From: Ipomoea triloba
Lineage: Eukaryota; Streptophyta; Magnoliopsida; Solanales; Convolvulaceae
DNA length: 64,000 nucleotides
NCBI RefSeq assembly: GCF_003576645.1
Contig: NC_044925.1
Location: 18,739,143-18,803,142, forward strand
Reading direction: 5' to 3'
Position 1 is the first letter of the stretch. Each line of letters begins with the position of its first letter. Below, in pieces: positions 1 to 13,100 of the stretch. The notes under the pieces are model-generated. The model ran no database searches and was not told the origin of the DNA. It saw only the letters and a program-made list of their open reading frames with translations. Both the position numbers and the translations under genes were made by a program.

Positions 1-164
1 ATTGCATCATATTCATTAATTTAATTACTTGTTGGTTAGTTATTGCAAGATCTTGAGGTACACTTATATTTTGATATTCAGTAAGTATAACTATATTAGA
101 GAAAAATTTACATGGGAGTAATGGGATAATCAGTTGAGTAATTGTTGGTTGACCGTAGAGCGTT

Positions 165-239
165 GTGTTGGAGGAAGAAGATGATATATAGTGAAGATGA
201 TATTGCCCTTCACTATATATCATCTTCTTCCTTCAACAC
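165..239. repeat. Near-perfect short hairpin
   Basis: The 32-base arms 165-196 and 208-239 pair with one visible mismatch (G at 171 against A in the complement of the other arm), around an 11-base loop. The stem reads GAAGAAGATGATATATAGTG. It resembles a small RNA precursor or a cruciform, but the loop is short and no expression can be inferred. Confidence 0.7.
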
Positions 240-1900
240 GTTGATATTCTCTGGACAAATAACTGTTGGAAAAAAATTAGCATAAAATGGCATTTTACTG
301 GCAATATTGTGGTACAAATATATGTGGGTCCACTTTCGATTTGGGTCGGGTCAAAGTGGATTCGTGTTCTTCGTAGTTAGACGAAAAGATTGATATATTG
401 TACGCTCAAAACTGATAATGAGTGAATGAGAAATTGGTTCTCAAAGTTGACCCATTTGAGTTAGAAAAATATAGAGAAAAACCTTTCAAGTAACTTTTGT
501 CCCACATTGGTTTGAGAAGTGGTTTGCACCACTACTTATACAAGAGTTTTTCTAAGGCTTATTGAATTGTATAGCATAGAGGCTCTCTCTCGCGCGATAG
601 AGGCTCTCTCTCGCGCGCAGGGGGGGTGCAAATGAAATCCCAAAATGAACTTAAAAAGGCTTGACTCGTGCGCCGACACCTGCATGCACGAATGTCGTTC
701 AGAAAATTGGTTGGCCTTGCGGGTTGAATTATGCCAAATTTTCATATTTTACAATATTACGCAAACCATACCATAATACTATTTAAAAATATTGTTATAA
801 GTGCAGGCTTGCAGAGAATATATAAGATTTTTAGTAATTCTAGAGATGTATCGATAGAAGTAGATATATTATAGTTCATATTACAATTGATAGATATAAC
901 AATACATATTCCATATTTATAGTCTTGCGAGTTAAAACTAGATTTGTTAAAGATCATTGCAGAGAAATATATATACTGAATTATTACCATTAGTAATTCT
1001 AGTCTAGAATTGTATTACGAATGGAACGTAGGAAGAATATATTTTATTAGGAATTCTATTTTAATTTACAATTGTATTAGGGATAGGAATTGTATTACCA
1101 TATTTACAATATTACGCAAACCATAATATTATAGGTCTGTTTTGGGCGGAAGTTAAAACTGAGGATATTGTTTTTATTAATAGTATAGATTGCATTGCAG
1201 AGAAATATATATTGAATTATACCATTATAATTCTAGTCTAGAATTGTATTACGAATAGGAACGTAGGGAAGAATATATTTTATTAGGAATTCTATTTTAA
1301 TTTACATTGTATTAGGGATAGGAATTGTATTACCATATTTTACAATATTACGCAAACCATAATATTATAGGTCTGTTTTGGGCGGGAAGTTAAAACTGAG
1401 TATTGTTTTTATTAATAGTATAGATTGCATTGCAGAGAAATATATATACTGAATTATTACCATTAGTAATTCTAGTCTAGAATTGTATTACGAATAGGAA
1501 CGTAGGAAGAATATATTTTATTAGGAATTCTATTTTAATTTACAATTGTATTAGGGATAGGAATTGTATTACCATATTTTACAATATTACGCAAAAAAAT
1601 ATTATAGGTCTGTTTTGGGCGGAAAGTTAAAACTGAGGATATTGTTTTTATTAATAGTATAGATTGCATTGCAGAGAAATAATATACTGAATTATTACCA
1701 TTAGTAATTCTAGTCTAGAATTGTATTACGAATAGGAACGTAGGAAGAATATATTTTATTAGGAATTCTATTTTAATTTACAATTGTATTAGGGAATTGT
1801 ATTAAATTAATATTACATAGTAATTGTCTATTGTATTACGAATAGGAACGTAGAAAATATATTTTATTAGGAATTCTATTTTAATTTACAATTGTATTAG

Positions 1901-1925
1901 NNNNNNNNNNNNNNNNNNNNNNNNN
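1901..1925. other. Assembly gap (25 N)
   Basis: A run of 25 N interrupts the satellite. Sequence on the right restarts inside a second copy of the 381-780 leader, so the gap probably spans an unresolved repeat and the copy number here cannot be trusted. Confidence 0.99.
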
Positions 1926-4850
1926 GACGAAAAGATTGATATATTGTACGCTCAAAACTGATAATGGGTGAATGAGAAATTGGTTCTCAAAGTTGACCCA
2001 TTTGAGTTAAAAAAATATAGAGAAAAACCTTTAAAGTAACTTTTGTCCCACATTGGTTTGAGAAGTGGTTTGCACAACTACTTATACAAGAGTTTTTCTA
2101 AGGCTTATTGAATTGTATAGCATAGAGGCTCTCTCTCGCGCGCAGGGGGGGTGCAAATGCAATCCCAAAATGAACTTAAAAAGGCTTGACTCGTGCGCCG
2201 ACACCTGCATGCACGAATGTCGTTCAGAAAATTGGTTGGCCTTGCGGGTTGAATTATGCCAAATTTTCATATTTTTTACAATATTACGCAAACCATACCA
2301 TAATACTATCGGTCTGTTTAGGGCGAGAAGTTAAAACTGAGGATATTGTTTTTATTAATAGTACCATACCATAATACTATCGGTCTGTTTAGGGCGAGAA
2401 GTTAAAACTGAGGATATTGTTTTTATTAATAGTACCATACCATAATACTATCGGTCTGTTTTGGGCGGTAAGTTACAACTGAGGATATTGTTTTTATTAA
2501 TAGTATAGATTGCATTGCAGAGAAATATATATACTGACTTACTACCATTAATTAGTAATTCTAGTCTAGAATTGTATTACGAATATCAACGTAGAGAAGA
2601 ATATATTTTATTAGGAATTCTATTTTAATTTACAATTGTATTAGGGATAGGAATTGTATTACCATATTTTACAATATTATGCAAACCATAATATTATAGG
2701 TCTGTTTTGGGCGGGAAGTTAAAACTGAGGATATTGTTTTTATTAATAGTATAGATTGCATTGCAGAGAAATATATATACTGAATTATTACCATTAGTAA
2801 TTCTAGTCTAGAATTGTATTACGAATAGGAACGTAGGGAAGAATATATTTTATTAGGAATTCTATTTTAATTTACAATTGTATTAGGGATAGGAATTGTA
2901 TTACCATATTTTACAATATTATGCAAACCATAATATTATAGGTCTATTTTGGGAGAGAAATTAAAACTGAGGATATTGTTTTTATTAATAGTATAGATTG
3001 CATTGCAGAGAAATATATATACTGAATTATTACCATTAATTAGTAATTCTAGTCTATAATTGTATTACGAATAGGAACGTAAGGAAGAATATATTTTATT
3101 AGGAATTCTATTTTAATTTACAATTGTATTAGGGATAGGAATTGTATTACCATATTTTACAATATTACGCAAACCATAATATTATAGGTCTGTTTTGGGC
3201 GAGAAATTAAAACTGAGGATATTGTTTTTATTAATAGTATAGATTGCATTGCAGAGAAATATATATACTGAATTATTACCATTAATTAGTAATTCAAGTC
3301 TAGAATTGTATTACGAATAGGAACGTAGGGAAGAATATATTTTATTAGGAATTCTATTTTAATATACAATTGTATTAGGGATAGGGATTGTATTACCATA
3401 TTTTACAATATAATGCAAACCATATTATTATAGGTCTGTTTTGGGCGAGAAATTAAAACTGAGGATATTGTTTGTAGTAATAGTATAGATTGCATTGGAG
3501 AGAAATATATATACTGACTTATTACCATTAATTAGTAATGCTAGTCTATAATTGTATTACGAATAGGAGCGTAAGGAATAATATATTTTATTAGGAATTC
3601 TATTTTAATTTACAATTGTATTAGGGATAGGAATTGTATTACCATATTTTACAATATAATGCAAACCATAATATTATAGGTCTGTTTTGGGCGGGAAGTT
3701 AAAACATATTGTTTTTATTAATAGTATAGATTGCATTGCAGAGAAATATATATACTGAATTATTACCATTAATTAGTAATTCAAGTCTAGAATTGTATTA
3801 CGTATTACCATTAATTAGTAATTCAAGTCTAGAATTGTATTACGAATAGGAACTAATTAGTAATTCAAGTCTAGAATTGTATTACGAATAGGAACGTAGT
3901 AGTAATTCAAGTCTAGAATTGTATTACGAATAGGAACGTAGAGAAGAATATATTTTATTAGGAATTCTATTTTAATTTACAATTGTATTAGGGATAGGAA
4001 TTGTATTACCATATTTTACAATATTACGCACACAAAAATATTATAGGTCTGTTTTGGGCGGGAAGTTAAAACTGATGATATTGTTTTTATTAATAGTATA
4101 GATAGATTGCATTGCAGAGAAATATATATACTGAATTATTACCATTAGTAATTCTAGTCTAGAATTGTATTACGAATAGGAACGTAGGGAAGAATATATA
4201 TTTTATTAGGAATTCTATTTTAATTTACAATTGTACTAGGGATAGGAATTGTATTACCATATTTTACAATATTATGCACACAAAAATATTATAGGTCTGT
4301 TTTAGGCGGGAAGTTAAAACTGCTGATCTTGTTTTTATTAATAGTAGAGATAGCTCTCACTGCTGAGAAATATATATGCTGAATTATTACGATTAGTAAT
4401 TCTAGTCTAGAGTTGTATTACGAATAGGAACGTAAGGAAGAATATATATTTTATTAGGAATTCTATTTTAATTTACAATTGTATTAGAGATATGAATTGT
4501 ATTACCATATTTTACAATATTACGCAAACCATAATACTATCGGTCTGTTTTGGGCGGGAAGTTACAACTGAGGATATTGTTTTTATTAATAGTATAGATT
4601 GCATTGTAGAAAAATATATATACTGACTTACTACCATTAATTAGTAATTCTAGTCTAGAATTGTATTACGAATATGAACGTAAAGAAGAATATATTTTAT
4701 TAGGAATTCTATTTTAATTTACAATTGTATTAGGGATAGGAATTGTATTACCATATTTTACAATATAATGCAAACCATAATATTATAGGTCTGTTTTAGG
4801 CGGGAAGTTAAAACTGAAGATATTGTTTTTATTAATAGTATAGATGCCCT

Positions 4851-5416
4851 GCTAATCTGTTACTTCCCCGTTAATAATAATAATAACAACCCCATTAAGC
4901 CCCCATGACTTAGCGTAATTAATCCGTCGTCTGACTTAAAAGTCATGACGAAAGGCGATAATGTGAGGAGGGAGAATTGGATGCGGGAAGGTCTAAACTG
5001 AATTCTTTGTGCGTACATAAAAATTAAGACATGATTGGGGTGGGGTCCTGTGGGCTTGGGATTAGCCTAGCGAGAATCACCTAAGTTTTTTAAAATAATA
5101 ATAATAATGAATAAGGGTTAAATATGACACCAAACTTAATGCAATTAGGCCACTAAACTTAAAAATTTACAATTGAAACCTTAAACTAACTCATTTCATG
5201 TAATTCATCCAATTTGCTAATTTTCTCAATTTCTAATAGGTTACCCAATTTTAAAATATTTTTTAAAAATAATTTTAAAATAAAATAATTAATTTAAAAG
5301 AAAAACTTCTTCTCCAACCACCTTCGTCTCCATAGCTGGAGAGGAAAATACCTTCTTCATCTAGGGCCAGAGATGGATATACTGTTAAAAAATTTGATAA
5401 CTTGAATCAAATTCTC
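4851..5416. other. Gene-free spacer
   Basis: The satellite ends abruptly near 4845. The spacer contains short ATA and AAT runs and, from about 5106, a sequence like the 'not yet in intergenic' repeat seen at 50802 and 51196 (text similar to GGGTTAAATATGACACC). No exon or RNA gene is recognisable. Confidence 0.5.
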
Positions 5417-5419
5417 TTA

Positions 5420-6541
5420 GGGGGTGTATTCAATCACGACTTTCATAGACTTTTAAATACTTTTATCAATTTTAAAAGTTTGGTGGTATTCAATTTAAAC
5501 TTTTCAAAACTCTTCAAAAGTTTACCTGTATTCAATCCAGACTTTTTAAAACTCTTTAAAAGTATACCGGTATTCGATTCAGACTTTTATTGAGTCTTTA
5601 AAAAGTCTACTGATATTCAAAAAGTTACTAACTTTCATAGATTCTGTCAGAATAGGATTTCTGTAAACTTTTTTTTCATTAATATAAATAGATGAAATCG
5701 AACCCTCCAACTCCAAACTTTTCAACATTCTCTACAGACTTTTTTTCTTCTATCTAAACTAGGCAAAATTTTCATTAATTTTACGGTACGTTTTAAATCT
5801 TTCATATATACTCATTATTTTACTTAAAATTTTCTTTTTATGTTCAAAACATATTTTTGTTGCAATCGCAACAAAAAAATTGTTGCGATCGCAGCAAGCA
5901 TCTGCTACGAACAGCAGCAATCTATTGCTGCTGCGAACAACATAAATATTTGTTGCAACCAGCAGCAAGTTGCAACAAATTGTTTCAATTTTTAATTTTT
6001 AAATTTTATTTAATTAATATACCTATAATTTTATATTATTGTATGTTTATTATTATAATTCGTACTTTTTCATTCAAAACATTTTGATAATTATATTACT
6101 CAACATTAGTTGTTTCATTAGTTCAAGAAATATTTTTATTGGTTATATTTAGTAAAAATTGACTATATTTTCTTTATTAATAATATAATCTATTTTTGTG
6201 ACATCAATATTTATTTTTTTAAAATATTTTTTACCATGCACTAATTTATTTATGATTTATAAAAATATATTTTTGTAAGAAAATTATAAATAACATATTA
6301 ATAGAAGTTATGAAATGTTTTTGAGGGTGTATTCAATTTAGAGTTTTAATGACTTTTGTAGATTTTTTAATATGATTTTTTTAAAAAAAGTTTATAAATG
6401 TTTGTCCTACGGATATTTATAAATTCTTACAAAGTTTATAAATGTTTAAAAGATTCTATGAAAGTCTACAAAAACTCTATAAAAAGTCAATTAAAATCCA
6501 TCACTTTAAAAGTTTTTGAAAGTATTGATTAAATATACCCC
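5420..6541. mobile_element. PIF/Harbinger-like non-autonomous element, copy 1
   Basis: The ends are inverted: the left end reads GGGGGTGTATTCAATC and the right end complements to GGGGTATATTTAATC. TTA flanks both sides (5417-5419 and 6542-6544), which is the 3-bp target duplication typical of PIF/Harbinger transposons. Subterminal DNA repeats short CTTTTAAA and AAAGTCT-type words. The centre (5855-5985) is a GC-richer patch of GCAACAA and GCAGCAA words with small inverted repeats. No transposase ORF is present; the ORFs of 60-76 codons here are low-complexity. A second copy lies at 41287-43296. Confidence 0.65.
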
Positions 6542-6544
6542 TTA

Positions 6545-7133
6545 GAATGTATTATGATTTGTGATTTTGTAGTTAAAAAGAAATTAAAGGGAAAAAAACT
6601 TGCTTCCATCTCGGCAGGGGCAAACATGACATTTTATCTCGGAGCTAATTCTGTTTACAGTTCTTGTAGGGGCTTAATATGGCCCTAAAATAAATGGCAA
6701 CTCAGCCGTCAGAGACACCTTATTTAAACATGGCTTAGCATACATTTGTTTCCTAACAACCAATAAATTTTGGCCACGCGTAAATAAAACTGAATTAGGA
6801 AAATAAGAATCACACGTGTCACGTCATTGTTGAACTGTCACTTAACTCCGTAAACGTCTTGTTAGCCTTACCCAACCATAACGTGCGCCAGTGCGCCTCC
6901 CCTCTCGTTCGTTCTCCCTTCTCCATGTTTAACTTAAACTCAAACACTTGAGTGTGTATATATATACTGAATGAACATATATATATAGTGATAGAAAGAG
7001 AACAAAAAAAAACTCTGTATAATATTCTGAATCTGTCTTCTTGTTGCTTTTGAGTGTGAATAAAGGAATTGAAGGGGCCGGGGTTTCTGATAAATCATTT
7101 TGTTGAGTTCAAATTTTCTGGGAGCTGAGGACA
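6545..7133 (+). promoter_or_regulatory. Upstream region of the phospholipase D zeta gene
   Basis: This stretch precedes the ATG at 7134. Two ACGT elements sit close together at 6811-6826: a palindromic ACACGTGT with a CACGTG core, then GTCACGTCA. An ACGCGT word lies at about 6776. In plants such G-box/ABRE and CGCG words are often bound by bZIP and CAMTA factors, so stress or ABA input is possible but inferred. A TATATATA stretch at about 6957-6966 could serve as TATA box, leaving a 5' UTR of about 150 bases. I did not find a perfect P1BS site (GNATATNC). Confidence 0.4.
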
Positions 7134-10100
7134 ATGTTGACGGAAAAGCTGATCGGAGAAGAGTTCGGTCCGTTGTCGCCGCAGTCTTCGACGCATTCGC
7201 TCCGGCACTGTGCGGAGGCGGCGAGGATTTTCGACGAATTGCCAAAAGCTACCATTGTTTCAGTATCCAGACCCGAGGCTAGCGATTTCAGCCCTTTGCA
7301 CTTGTCCTACACAATTGAACTCCAATACAAACAGGTATTCGTCGTCTTATATATTAAGTTGTGCTCTCATTGCATTCAATTTTTTTAGTTATGAACGTAG
7401 TTATGCATTTAGCATTAATGCCTCATGGATGTCTGTAATCATGTCATTTATGCATATATGAATGTATAATTGATCATTGGTGCATACATGTGTTTCTAAA
7501 TGTGGTGGCCACTATTTTGTTCCAGTCCTTTTTTCATGCCTGTTAAAATGAGGTTTAACTGCGGTAGTTTTAGTGAATTTTGCTTATTTGGTAAATGTCG
7601 GTGTTGTCGATATATTTAGCAACCAGTGGAATATATGCATGATCGGATTCGATTTTATCATTGATTTTTTTTTAAACAAGGAAAATTTGTACTTTTCCTA
7701 ATTGTAGAATTGTCCCCAAGTATTGTTCATATTCACTTTTTTTGTCCCTGAGTTATTATTGGCAATTGAAATTTGCAATTTTAGTATAACTCAGGGACCA
7801 AAAAGTAGCACTATGAAAAGTGTAACCCCATAATTTACGGACAAAAAGTGGGCATAACCAATATATATTTAGAGACGAATTCTACAATTACTCTATAACT
7901 TAAGGATGAAAAGTGCAATTTTCCTTTTAAAACATTTATTTCAATGATGCAATTGCAAATTCTCTCCACCAAATACTAATATTCTTAGGCACTAGTTACA
8001 CCAAATTTTATTCCTCAAATTAAAGGGACTAAACAGAGAAATATTTTCCTAGCAGGACTCAAACTAATTACTACTCCGTATTAGTTTTTCTCTATTGAGG
8101 TTTTGGTGATACCTTAGTTTATAGCATAGAGTGAGCAATTAAAGTTTCAATTTAGTATCAAACATTTGAATAGCTATTTTCAAGCACCTTTTAATTTGAG
8201 GATATTTGTATATCATTCCGTGTGATAGTACCTATCCACAGTGAAAGAATCACATTTCAAAGATATTTTTTTTCTAGTATATGCTCTGACTTTTATGAGT
8301 TTTGAGTCAAAAAATGCCTATGATTGGCAGGGCAATAAGTTTGTAATTGCAGCTTTCACAGAAAAAGTGATGGCTTAAGTTAAGGTTATTAATTATGTTG
8401 GCATAAGTGAATTGTGTTAGATCGTCTCACATAATAATTTTTAATTAAAGTGTACTAATATTTTTATCGATTAAAAAAGTGTTACATTTTAGTTAAAAAG
8501 TACGGAGTATTATACATCTCACTTGAACAGTATTACACAAGACTTATTCTAAAACAAATTATTGGAAGGAATGTAGACAAATTTCTAAGTTTCGGAATCA
8601 AGTGAATTTCTGGTTTTCTTATGACACCTATTTGAAGGTGATAGCAACACATTTTAAATGCAGAGGAATTTTGGTTTTCCTGATAAAATTTGAACTGTAG
8701 TTGATATTGCAGTACAAGGATACCTTGACTCTCCAGATAATGGATGATGGTATAATATACTCACTGTTTGGTTGATTTTTACTAGGAGCACACATTCTTA
8801 AAGCTCTGAATCATAGATGTGCTCATTAATCAATCTGATTTCTTATTTTGCTTGAGTTTTCTTTGCTAAAGGAATCAAATTATACATAATCCTAGGTGTT
8901 AAGCCTTTATTTTTAATGGGAAAAATCTATATACCATAATTCCTTTGGCCAGTGGAAAGCAACCTTGATATTCTGTTCTCTATACTGTTGAAATCTGTAC
9001 CATATGGTTTGTCAGTTTGTCTTCTCTTCTTTATGTTGCACATGACGAGAAATTATATGTAGACAATGTTAGCTGATCCAGAAGTGGTGTAATTTTTCCA
9101 CCAGCTGTGCTGTCAAAAACTGCTTAGTTGTTTTCCTTTTTCCATTTTTGCCTGGTGATTAACATTTCAAACAGTTACTAGCTAAATCTTGAATGCCTGC
9201 TCTTGGGAATATTACAATAATGTCAAAAGGGTTTTACAGACAGCTTGACAGTTTGGCCAGTAGGATAGTACATTGTATCTGCAACTATGTCAATCCTTTC
9301 ACTTTTGGGTGTTTGGTTCAAGTTATATAAGATAACTAAGGTTATATTTGCTTGGGAATATAATATTCCGATGTTTGGTTCAGGTTGATCTAATTTTCCC
9401 CGAGAATGTCACAACCTCCACATAAAGTTTTTAGCTCTTGGAAGGGAATGTGAGATACCCTCCAATTTCTTAGGTATTCTCACATTCCCTTGTCCTATTA
9501 CTAATTTTGGGCTTTTGGCATTTTAATCAATTTGTCCGTTGCCTTATTTACATACCTTAGTTTTAAACCAAACACAGGAATCTAAACATTCCCAGCAATC
9601 TAACATTTCTTAAGGTAATCTAACATTCTGTGAACCAAACACCTTATAGTTTTATCTTAGTTATTACAACTGGAAAGATCTTCTTTTATACTTGTTTTCT
9701 TCTGCAACTAGTGTTATGTGGTAGATATTTTCAATACCTCATCTACAAAAGTTTTTTTTTTTTTTGGGTGTTTATGATTTCTCTTTCTATGCTTTAGAAA
9801 CTAATGTTGGGAGAAATACTCACATAGAGTGTTTTAAGAAAAAAAAGAAGCATATTGACCCCTATTTTCTTGAGATTTTGTACTGCCTTAGACCCAGTTT
9901 ATTTCATGGTTTTTGTTTTTTTGAGAAGTGCTGCTTACTCATATATCAAAGTGCTTACTTCTCTTGTCCTATTAACAGTTTAAATGGAACTTGTTGAAGA
10001 AGGCGTCACAAGTAATCTATTTGCACTTTGCATTGAAGAAGCGCTCTATAATTGAGGAATTCCATGAAAAACAAGAGCAGGTTGTCTTTATCGGTTTGAC

Positions 10101-13100
10101 TTATTTTTTCCATTCATAATTTTGATTTCACCATCAACATATATTAATGTGTCATCTGTATTGTGTGCTTTGGATGAATATTTAAGCAACTTAGCATGCT
10201 TCATATGAATTCAATGTGATAGGTTAAGGAATGGCTTCACCACATAGGAATAGGAGAACAAACAACAGGCCTGCTGGATGATGATGAACCAGATGATGGA
10301 GTCATCCCTTTGTATAATGAAGATAGTGTTAAGAAAATGTGAAGAAAAAAAACCAAACCCTTTTCCTTGGCTAGTTCTTTACAGTTACTCCTATACCAAA
10401 CCTTCTTGTGCAGTAAAAATTGTGCTTTTGACACACAGCTTAACTGTGCAGGTATGTACCATCCAGAGCTGCTTTGCCAATCATTCGTCCATCCTTGTGT
10501 AAGCAGCAGACCATCTCAGATAGAGCAAAACGTGCAATGCAAGAATACCTGAATCATTTTCTGGGAAACTTGGATATTGTAAACTCTAGAGAGGTGTGAT
10601 CTTGATTCTCAAATTCTTTATGATATTCAGTGCTGGTTTATTCATGGAAAGGAATTTAAGTTATATGATTGAAATGCATATTTTATCTCTTGTTATCATT
10701 GGAGAGATGGCATACAGATTGCAAGTTACATTCTTTTAGACCTCTAGACCTTTTATTTCCTATCTACTTTTCAGCAAATCAAAAAATAAAAAAACTAAAA
10801 AATCTTATCCACTTCTTGTTTGGTATTTAACTGTCCTAATTATTTTCATATCTGGGGTGACACAAGTGTCATCTTTGCTCATGCTAAAAGTTTGGGAACT
10901 TATTCTGTGTGGTATAATAAGTGAGCTTGGATAAGCACTCCTTTTTTCTTGTCAGTCAAAGGACTGTACAGCTCACGATTAGGGTTACCGTAAAGAAGTT
11001 TCTAGATTACCGATGGCCAACATTCATGATTTAAAATATGGGTTTGGCATTTGAAAAGCAGTGACTTGTGAAGGTAATTTGAGATTAGCACAAGTCTAGA
11101 AAGAACTAGAAAATTTTCTATGATGATGGGAATAATAGAAAAACCACAATTTTTTTTCACCATTATCTCCATTTTAATTTTGATTTTCGAATGTTACATT
11201 AAACCGCAATAAGAGTACCGGCTAAATTCTTTACAATTTTAAGGAAATAGTATAATGTATGTTTACTAATTTTAAGCTATCAACATTATGTTTCATGTTT
11301 GAGAAATGTATTTATTTTATGCTCAACTCTTTTATCTAAGACTGTTGGGGGTCATCAGGCAAGTCATTGGCTGTTCCAGTAACTGCCTTCTCTATTTTGT
11401 TTAACTAATAGTGGAAATTCTATTATTAAAACTATTTACTGAGAAATTCATTCTGCCATTTAGTTTTTATATTTGTTTCATTGCACTTTTTCCCTGGTGT
11501 TAATCCACTGGATTCTGCCTCAATTTCAGGTGTGCAGGTTTTTGGAGGTTTCAAAGTTATCATTTTTACCTGAGTATGGCCCAAAGCTTAAAGAGAATTA
11601 TGTAATGGTTAAGCATTTATCAGTGGTTTCAGAGGGTGATGACAATAGATGTTGTTTGTGCTGTTGGCCTGGCTGTTGCAATAATAATTGGCAAAAGGTA
11701 TATGCTCTTCATCAATAGCTCTACTAACATGCACATGATAGAGTCTGTCTTGACCCAAAGCTTAAGCTAATGGGTCTAGATTCATTTCATGTATATATAC
11801 ATGCGATTGATTTAATATCTCTCTAATGTGGGAAACTTTTCAAGTTTCTGTTCAATTGGGAAATCCTAACATTATCCACCTTCACATGTTGAATACTATT
11901 GCACTAAGCTCCCCTTAAATCCTTAATCACCAATATGCATTCACAAGCCCATTTTGTGCAGCGCCAACCTGATTTAATCATAGGCCCACCACTACTCGTG
12001 AGAACCGCTCAACATGCCCTTTGTACAGATACAAAGGCTTGATTCCACCATAGACCCACCTTACTCTTTAAGGACCGATATAGTGCAATATTTTCTACTT
12101 GGGTGCTAAAGTGTCCATCAAGAGCCTTCACACACCTTTGCTTGTAGTTAATTCCCAATTCAGAGCGTAATTATCTTTCAAGAGTCTTCATTCAGGATCT
12201 AATTGTTCACGGACTTCACAATCTTCAGCTCTAATTCCACTCTTGTTGGAAGAGAGCATTGGCTGGATCTTCCTGGGTGTACAAGCCCACACTGGTACAC
12301 ACATGATAAGCACACATATTGACCCAAAAGCTTAAGCCATGCATCTAGATTCATCTTATGTTTACATACTAGTTATTACATATTTCCCAATATAGGTACT
12401 TTTCAATACTTGTTTCACATGGGAAATCCTAACAAAGATCCCATCTATGCCTCTTCCATTGCCACCCTTAATGATTAGAATGGCCATAGCGCATCTAGTC
12501 AAGTCTAAGTTAAGATTTATGGTCACTGAAGATATGATGTTATTTATAAATAATACTATGGACATATGTGATCAAAGACTTCTGTCTCTATTCAGATTGA
12601 GCAATAAATGAAATAGTTATTGGCAAAGGGGCTTATATCTATTTCATTGATGTTTTTAGCATTAGGAGAATTGGATTTTACATGAATCTACAGAATGGGA
12701 ACTCGAAAAGATAATGCATTGTCAAAAGAAGTTTGTAAGCTCTATGCCTCTGACATTGCCTTCCATTTGACTGTAGCATTGAGTAATCAAAGCCTCTTTA
12801 TTTCTTTTTCATTGGTTAGCTCATCAAATTGCTGTATATTGATTCTTCAACTTGTAAAAGGATTATCATATAAACACTTCATCAGGCTAATTGTTGTTTC
12901 TCAGAGAGAAACATTCGTAATTCTTATGCTAATTAGTTCAATAACTTTATTGTAGATTTGGGCTGTTTTGAAACCTGGTTTCTTGGCCTTGCTAATAAAC
13001 CCTTTTGACACCAAACTCTTGGACATATTTGTCTTCGATGCACTTCCTTTTGTTAATGGAAAGGGAGAAGATCGAGTAAATTTGGCAGAGGAGATAAAAG

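Larger units (their letters stand above)
1..4850. repeat. Satellite-like tandem array, about 245-bp unit
   Basis: Roughly 14 head-to-tail units run from about 780 to 4845. Each carries the same ordered blocks: ATTGCATTGCAGAGAAATAT, a TCTAGTCTAGAATTG block, GGAATTCTATTTTAATTTAC, a GTCTGTTTTGGGCGGGAAG block, and a TTTTTATTAATAGTATAG block. Starts of the ATTGCATTG block at 1189, 1424, 1663, 2509, 2755, 2997, 3243, 3489, 3730, 4106 and 4598 give periods of 235-250 bp, apart from two wider gaps. One wide gap holds the N run and the second leader copy; the other (3730 to 4106) is explained by three 42-bp insertions. A leader of about 400 bp at 381-780 is repeated at 1926-2290. No coding potential is visible. 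It may be the expanded interior of a transposon rather than a centromeric satellite. Confidence 0.85.

Noticed and set aside
5857..6087. 76-codon ORF rich in Gln/Cys/Leu
   Set aside because: It follows GCAACAA and GCAGCAA words in a non-coding transposon core; no homologous domain.
6950..6990. P1BS phosphate-response site upstream of PLD zeta
   Set aside because: TATATA runs here do not satisfy GNATATNC, and no other match was found between 6545 and 7133.
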